Shown: positions 58,081 to 64,000 of the stretch, piece by piece
How the letters are laid out: each line of letters opens with the position of its first letter
Numbering within the stretch: the stretch's first letter is position 1
Origin: Diphasiastrum complanatum
Lineage: Eukaryota; Streptophyta; Lycopodiopsida; Lycopodiales; Lycopodiaceae
Length of the DNA stretch: 64,000 bases
Direction of reading: 5' to 3'
Assembly: GCA_029204225.1 (NCBI GenBank)
Contig: CM055102.1
Coordinates: 34,096,585 to 34,160,584 of the forward strand
Notes under the pieces: model-generated
Told to the model about the DNA's origin: nothing
Databases searched by the model: none
The model's input: the letters and a program-made list of their open reading frames with translations, nothing else
Made by a program: the position numbers and the translations under genes

Positions 58081-58559
58081 TGTGTTTCAATAATTATGCA
58101 AAAGAAGGAAGAGAGTACTCATGTTTTTGTTTTGAGGGTTAAAGATGAGTTAGCATGTATTGATGAAAGCATTAAGGAGTAGAACTTGTTCAAGTTATAC
58201 TTAATGGCTTGTTGGATGATCATGCTAATCTTGTTCAAAGTTTTGCTATTCAAAATACTTTGCCAAGTATTGTGGATTTGCAAGAGATCTTGGTGAATGA
58301 GGAGTATAGGCTTCAATCAAGAGGAGGTGGATCTACATCAACGTCTCATTATGAAGAGGAGGCTATGTCCATCAAAGGCAAGTTCAAGGGCACAGACAAA
58401 GGCAAGAGGTCTAAAGGGCAAGATCAAGGTGAGACTTCCTCTTTTGGCAAAAAGAAAGATAAGTCTAAGTTGAAATCCTTTTATTGTGGAATCAAAGGGC
58501 ATTTTGCAAATGAATGTTTGAAGAAGCAAAGAGATGAATGTAAACTTGTAAATATGTGA
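58081..58559 (+). pseudogene. Gag fragment related to the gag-only element
   Basis: Reads VFVLRVKDELACIDESIKE, then LLDDHANLVQSFAIQNTLPSIVDLQEIL, matching the gag of the 1030-aa protein at 35079-38171. The knuckle is SFYCGIKGHFANEC, with its first Cys replaced by Ser. The gag N-terminus is missing. It ends where an LTR (58539) begins. Confidence 0.75.
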
Positions 58560-59164
58560 TTTGGCCAAATTATGGCCTAGATTAGCTTGAGTTAGTGTAG
58601 GTTGCTTACACTTGGCTTGATGGTAATGGGCAATGACTATGCACCCCATAGTATCATTTGACCATGTGGACCAATCATAGCAAGAGGTGCACTAAAATGC
58701 TCCAATCAAAGTAAGAGGTGGTTTGAATGTGGTCCAATCAATGTAAGAGGTGGGTGAGAGTGGTCCAACCATTGTCTTCATTGCCATCCATCTTGGATCT
58801 CGAGCCACTCTATGATAGTATTAGATTGTGAGTTGACACTTAGGTTTTTGCATGAGAATTTGGAAGAGAGAGCTTCAACACTTAGAATTTTTTCTACATT
58901 CTCTCTCTTCTCAAGAGAATTCACTTGTATTCTCTCTCTACTTGAGAGCAATCCAATTTTATTCTTGTTTTTTTCAATCAAAAGTTTCCTTACTATGTGA
59001 GTGATGGTCGATGAATAATAGTTGCATGCTTATGTGCTCTTGCCTTACAAGTGTCAAGCTAGATTCCTTGCATCAATCAAGAGTTAGATCTATGTGCAAT
59101 CACACACTCCTTAGAAAATCAATAACATTGATTTGTGTGTCATCACATGTGTGAGAAGTTGACA
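58539..59164 (+). repeat. Copia 5' LTR
   Basis: TGTAAACTTG to AAGTTGACA, 626 bases, followed directly by a primer-binding site and then by gag at 59665. Confidence 0.65.
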
Positions 59165-59176
59165 TGGTATCAGAGC
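59165..59176 (+). other. iMet primer-binding site
   Basis: TGGTATCAGAGC directly after the LTR end. Confidence 0.9.
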
Positions 59177-59664
59177 TAGCCTAAGAATGGATTGCATGCA
59201 TCAAGTTTGATGAAGATTTTGCTTGAAAACTTGGTTTTGAGAGTGTAGTTGAAACTTGATAGCTATAAGTGATTTTTGGATCAAGAAGGATCAAAATCAC
59301 ATTGATTCGATCCATGTTGGGTACTGTACAAACTCCAATGCTCAGACACATGAGAGATTAGCCGACTTTGATGGGTTGGTATCTCTCAAAGGTAGATCCA
59401 AATCTAGTGCATGATAGTTGTTGGAAAGCTAGTGAAGTCTAGTATGTGATGCAACCGGTCTCAAGTCAAATGGATGTGTCTTGAGAAAGTTATTCGCGTT
59501 AAAAGTGAATTGGTTAGGGCACCCATATTGGTTGGACATGCCAAGATAGGCTCATATCTAGATTAGGCATTAAAAAACTCATGATTTTGCTTGCCAATCT
59601 AGTCTTGGGTAGATCTAGATGTGATTTTGATGCCTTCCTGTGATCAAGATTTTATTTAGAGATA

Positions 59665-60692
59665 GTGGCTTCAATGAATGCATATCTTTTGGATTCACAT
59701 GATAGATTGAATGCCTCTAATTATTCGATTTGGAAGCTAAGAATGGAATCAATTCTTATTTCACAAGATCTAATGTATATAGTGAGTGGTGAAGAGGATG
59801 AGCCTATTCACCCTCAAGAAGCTACAAAATACAAAAGGAGGTGCAAGGTTGCTCTCCATGCTAATGAGCTTGTTAAAGAGGTAGGTTCTTGCACCTCGAC
59901 TCAAGAAGAATGGGAAACTCTTCAAAAGATATATGACTCCAAGAATACTTCAAGGTTGCTATCCTTGAAGAATCAAATCCTTCAATGTTTCAAGCTAAAG
60001 GAGAGAGTGGACATTCATATGTGTTCAGAGTTAAGGACTTAAACAAGGAGCTTGCTTACATAGGAGATTCCATTAAGGAAAGTGAAACTGTTCAACTAAT
60101 CTTGAATGGTTGGAGTGTGGATTTTTCTAACCTAGTGAAAGGCTATGCAATTATGGGCAAGTTGTTCTCACTTGAAGATCTCCAAGGAGTCCTCATGGTC
60201 GAGGAGAGTAGGAGAACTCACATCAAGTCAAGGATGGAGAAGCTCTCTCTCAATGATGGAGATGACAAGGCTCTTTTCACCAACAGCAAGAGCAAATCCA
60301 AAGGCAAGGGTGCTGCATTCAAGAAGAACCAAGTCAAAGGTGAAGATCAAGAAGGATCTTTAAGTCCAATCTCGAGCAAGCCAAAGAAGGATAAGTCAAA
60401 GATCAAATGCTACTTTTGTGGCAAGATTCGGCACTATGTCTTGGAGTGCTTCAAGAAGAAGCAATCTCAAAGTCAAGCAAACCTAGGACAAGAGGAAGAG
60501 GAGAGCTCTCATGAAGATTCACTCATGATGTCAAGTTCCTCATCTTCAAGCATAAGAGGTGAAGACCCTTGGTGGATAGATGGTGGGGCTAGCTCCCACA
60601 TGACAAGTAAGAGGAGTATTTTTCAATGTTATCTACCTATGATGGACCTATCAAGTCAATTTCTACAGCAATTGATTATGGTTGTAAGGTAG
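59665..60692 (+). pseudogene. Copia gag and protease start
   Basis: The frame 59665-60042 shifts into 59985-60692 because one T is missing in the TTTT run near 59990; the left-arm copy keeps four. The knuckle reads CYFCGKIRHYVLEC. Protease follows as WWIDGGASSHMTSKRS, with DGGA in place of DSGA. A second frameshift follows near 60640. Confidence 0.85.
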
Positions 60693-60699
60693 AAGGCAT

Positions 60700-61360
60700 A
60701 GGATCCATACCTTTATGCTGGGATCTTCAAGGAAGATCAAGATTGATGGAGTACTTTGCATTCCTAGTATCACTAAGAACTTGCTTGACAATGGTTTTTT
60801 GATTATGGAGTTCACCACAAATGCATGTAACATCAAGAAGGATGGCAAGATCATTGCTAGAGGCATAAGATTTGGAAGATTATTCAAACTAGATGCCTAT
60901 GTGGATGCTAATATTGTGATGCTAGCCGAGGAGACCAAACTATCCAACCATAGTCTTTGGCACAAAAGACTTGGTCACATCAACTCAAAGTCCATGGAAG
61001 AGGAGCTTGACTTAGGACTTCCAAGATCCTTGGCAAAAGAGAAGAAAGTATGTGAAGCATGTGCTCTCTCAAAAGCACGTAAGAATCCCTTCTCAAATTC
61101 AATCACAAAGACAACTCATCAACTTGAATTGTTCAACTCGGATGTACACTTTGCAAGTACAATGTCCAATGGAGGTGCCACCATGTTTGTTACATTCATA
61201 GGTGATTACTCAAGGTTTTGTTGGGTATTCTTACTTTCATATAAAGCACAAGTATTTGAAAGCTTTCTTAAGTTCAAAGCATTTGTTGAGAAGCATCTTG
61301 ATCACAAGATCAAAACTTTTAGAAGTGATAATGGTGGAGAATATATCTCCAATGCAATCG
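60700..61360 (+). pseudogene. Copia protease end, GAG-pre-integrase and integrase start
   Basis: VLCIPSITKNLL closes the protease region. LWHKRLGHINSKSM with CEACALSKARKNPF is the HHCC zinc domain. The core begins LFNSDVHF and FIGDYSRFCWVFLLSY and reaches FRSDNGGEYIS, where the element is cut by the join to a minus-strand copia. The catalytic Glu region, RT and RNase H are absent. Confidence 0.88.
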
Positions 61361-63024
61361 ATAAGATTGCATCCAACAGGAGCTTTGACTAGTGACCATG
61401 TTTGGTTCTTGATCAAAGAGAAATACTCTCTATTTATTTCTTCTCTCTAGAGATCAGAGTCTAGTTGGCTAAGTGCCTCATCAACTGATGTCGGTTCTTG
61501 TATTAAAAGACAAGCAAACTCAAGACTATACCTTGTGGGCTGTGTGCACACTCGACTTGATCTTCTTGGAGGAAGTGTCGTCTAATGATTCAATCCTTGG
61601 ATTTGTTGTTGCTGAGTAGTAGCAAAATCTTCGTCTGACTCGCTGTCGTGAAGTGGATCAACTATAGGCACGCTTGAGCCAGTGGCTCGAATAGTCATGT
61701 CGGTGAAAGGTGTTGAAGGTTCACTTGGAACTATGCCTTTGCCTTTGAGGTTGATGAGTTGATCCTCGATAAAGACTGTATCCTAGTTGAATAAGATCTG
61801 CTGGGTATCAGGGTCGTACAGCTTGTAAGTGTTGTCAGAGGAAGTGTATCCGATAGAGATTGCCTTGAGACCTTGGAAGTCAAATATCTTCCTTGTCTCC
61901 TTCGGGAACTACGCATAGGTGATAAATCTGAATACTCATAGGTTCTTCAATGAAGGTTTTGAGCTTATCCACACCTCATGGGGTGTTTTGCTTGAGAGGG
62001 CCTTGGTTGAATATCTATTTTGGATGTAAGGTGCAGTGGAGATAGCTTCAGCCCAGAAGCTCTTTGGTAAAGATGAGTGTGCCAGCATACATTTAGCTAA
62101 CTTGACCAGGGTACAATTCTTCCTCTCAGCTAAGCCGTTAGATTGAGGTGAGTAAGGAGTGATAAACGATTGTTCAATACCTTGGCTCTGGTAGTACTCC
62201 TTGAATTTAATAGAGATGTATTCTCCACCATTATCTGACCTCAAGGCTTTGATTGTCTTAACAGTCATTTCTTTGCACGCTCTTTGAAGATTTTGAAGCA
62301 ATTGAAGGCTTCTGATTTCTTTTCAATAAAATATACCATAGCTCTTTTGGAAAAAATCATCAATAAAAGCTATAAAATATTTTGCATCCTTCAGCGCAGG
62401 ATTTTTCATTGGGCCATAGATAGCTGTATGTACAACATCTAGTAATCCTCTAGCAGTATGCTGATGGCTTGATCTAAATGGTTGCTTGGTCTATTTACCG
62501 AATAGGCAGTCTTGACAGACACGTAATTTGACTTTCTTGTCAAGATAATCGAGATCAAGAACAATGGATTTCTTAGACATTTGTTGTACAGAAGCATGAT
62601 TGAAATGACCAAGTCTGTAATGCCAAAGTAAAGTTTTATTTGTCTAAATAGAAGTATTAAGTGCTTTACTAGAGTAAAAAAAGCAATGACTTAATTTATA
62701 CAAATATCCATGTCTCTTTCTGAGTGCTAGGATCTTGCCTATCCTATCGACTACATTACACTGATCAGATTCAAATTCTACTTTATGTCCTAGATCTGTA
62801 ATTCTGTTAACAGAGAGTAGATTTGGTACATGAAGGACATTTGAAAGTAGTTTACATTGATCATTGGCAAAGCTAAATCTTACTGTACCTTCACCTTTGA
62901 TAGCTTGAGTGCTATTGTCACCATGGCCGAATTTCATGTCTGAAATGTTGAGGATGATTAGCGCAAATGCTTTGCCATCCTTTAGCTTCCATTGGGAGAT
63001 TGCTTGTACATGTAACAACGTCAT
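61355..63024 (-). pseudogene. Second copia element, minus strand: protease to RT start
   Basis: From high to low coordinates: LHVPNLLSVNRITDLGHKVEF (protease end), IKALRSDNGGEYIS and GIEQSFITPYSPQSNGLAERKN (integrase core; QSNG for the usual QQNG), SLPKSFWAEAI, SIGYTSSDNTYKLYDPDTQ (integrase end), LPPRRSSR linker and YFSLIKNQTWSLVKAP (first RT block). It then ends at about 61360. Most of the protease and the GAG-pre-integrase are degraded. Its LTR and primer site are 63347-63953. Confidence 0.85.
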
Positions 63025-63346
63025 ACAATTCTTTGGCCATTAGCAAAGTTCTGATTTTAAATTTTCACATATGGTGATTGGCTCCGTCAAGATTGATGGG
63101 ACTGGCTTTCCCTTGGGAATCCATGTGAAAGATCAATCTAGATGACAATTGTAACTATCAATGACTTAAGTATGAGAATTTAGTGTTAAATTACAGAACA
63201 AGAAAATAGTTATCCTATCGACTAGTAGGATCAGGTTCTATGGGAAGCATATCAGGCTATAGAAATAACTTTTACATAAACCCGCTTAAGAAATCAGATG
63301 GGTTTTGATATTAAAGCTCTAAATAACCAGAGAATAGTAACCTATA

Positions 63347-63358
63347 GCTCTGATACCA
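63347..63358 (-). other. iMet primer-binding site
   Basis: TGGTATCAGAGC on the minus strand, just inside the LTR. Confidence 0.9.
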
Positions 63359-63953
63359 TGTTGGGGAAAGGTTCCCTTGGTGCGTGCACTACTGGTAACA
63401 ATAGGCGAATACAATAATGAAGTAAAGTTTAGAGCTAAGTGTGCGATGATAGCGGAAGCAAGAGAAGACAATCAGACAAAGCAATCAGAAAGTTAGACAA
63501 AGAGCAGAAATCATTGCAAATACTAACAAAACCTGAATGCAAAACTAGACAGCTTTTTATTCAAATTAATTGTAGTGAAATACAAGTCAATAATGCAGGT
63601 AAGCACAAGACAATAGCGAGCAAAACTGCATGTCCACAAAGCTAACTACAATCTGTAAAAGCTATGTGCTAATACTGACGATCCATCGGAAAAAGAGAAT
63701 CAATGCATGAAAGCATCTACTATGTCTATCTCATTGGATTTGGTAATCCGTGTTCATGATCTATGTGCTATTTACATTTATGTAGATGAGTGTACAAGAG
63801 GGATGGCGTGGAGCCATTGCACTGTCAGGGAGAAGATCGTGGTTGTTGTCATTGTCAAGTTGGTTGCACAGTACAGAGGATGAGAATGAGGAGGCTGATA
63901 AGTCAGGCTTCTCCAATATGTCGACCAAGTTGGGTCTACCCGATAGCTCGTCC
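63359..63953 (-). repeat. Copia LTR, outer end missing
   Basis: 595 bases, mirror of 54154-54748. On the minus strand it ends CCCCAACA before the primer site. Confidence 0.75.
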
Positions 63954-64000
63954 TTGAGTAATTAGAAGTGTTTAGTCTTTCACTAGCTTCTAGAAGATAT
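63954..64000 (-). pseudogene. Copia gag N-terminal fragment at the window edge
   Basis: The minus strand reads LLEASERLNTSNYS, close to the SSERLSSSNYS start of the gag-only element's protein. It continues beyond the window and is cut at 63954 by the LTR. Confidence 0.6.

Larger units (their letters stand above)
55660..59638. other. Spacer of the second palindrome
   Basis: Single-copy segment holding an integrase remnant, three LTR-end/primer-site remnants and a gag fragment, all on the plus strand. Its right end is the leader of the element whose gag starts at 59665. Confidence 0.75.
59639..63953. repeat. Right arm of the second palindrome
   Basis: Complete arm. It contains gag to integrase of a plus-strand copia element, the 3'-truncated minus-strand copia element and its LTR. 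About 2.8 kb (roughly 60455-63265) has no left-arm partner. Confidence 0.85.

Overview
This is a nuclear seed-plant window, most likely from a gymnosperm. It is AT-rich and built almost entirely of decayed LTR retrotransposons (Ty1/copia, Ty3/gypsy and pol-less types), with only two ordinary host genes visible. One is an intact three-exon SAM-dependent O-methyltransferase (47758-49286, minus). It resembles, from memory, the pine hydroxycinnamate/hydroxycinnamoyl-ester methyltransferases, which is the main reason for suggesting a gymnosperm. The other is a broken intronless gene for a secreted alpha/beta-hydrolase-fold protein (23805-24974, plus).

The dominant structure is a giant imperfect palindrome. 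Bases 1-14592 are the inverted copy of 16160-47406, around a single-copy spacer at 14593-16159. The left arm runs off the window start, so the palindrome is larger than seen here. The arms differ by a few percent: 7 of 193 residues in one gag ORF, 6 of 135 in the integrase tail, 9 of 152 in an inner ORF. The length difference is accounted for by four discrete events. Absent from the left arm are 21786-30171 (8386 bp, including the hydrolase gene), about 1886 bp of a gypsy RT/RNase H region, and 851 bp at 45005-45855. Present only in the right arm is a 5573-bp retrotransposon at 34419-39991. What remains is only about 46 bp of small indels. Stop codons shared by both arms show that the gypsy and copia copies were already dead when the inverted duplication formed.

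A second, smaller palindrome has the same architecture. Arms 54154-55659 and 59639-63953 flank a spacer at 55660-59638, and again the left arm is shortened, by one internal deletion of about 2.8 kb. In both palindromes the inner breakpoint falls inside a retroelement whose 5' part survives only in the spacer. Two such structures in 64 kb suggest either a recurrent break-and-fold duplication process or the joining of two haplotypes in assembly. Reads spanning the spacers would decide.

Layout: 1-2948 non-coding with a striking CGAGTCAT octamer array; 2949-6676 dead gypsy; 8277-8923 copia gag; 8924-14592 inverted copy of a pol-less LTR element and its flank; 14593-18501 that element, with its 3' LTR; 18502-21785 flank; 21786-28136 single-copy segment with tandem repeats, the hydrolase pseudogene, a copia remnant and a gypsy LTR/gag remnant; 28137-30818 copia; 32418-43604 gypsy, interrupted by the young gag-only element (identical 647-bp LTRs, ACCCA target duplication, iMet primer site, intact 1030-codon ORF); 43605-47406 mirror of the window start; 47758-49286 methyltransferase; 49287-54153 intergenic with GA-anchored tandem repeats; 54154-64000 the second palindrome, made of copia LTR, gag and integrase pieces.
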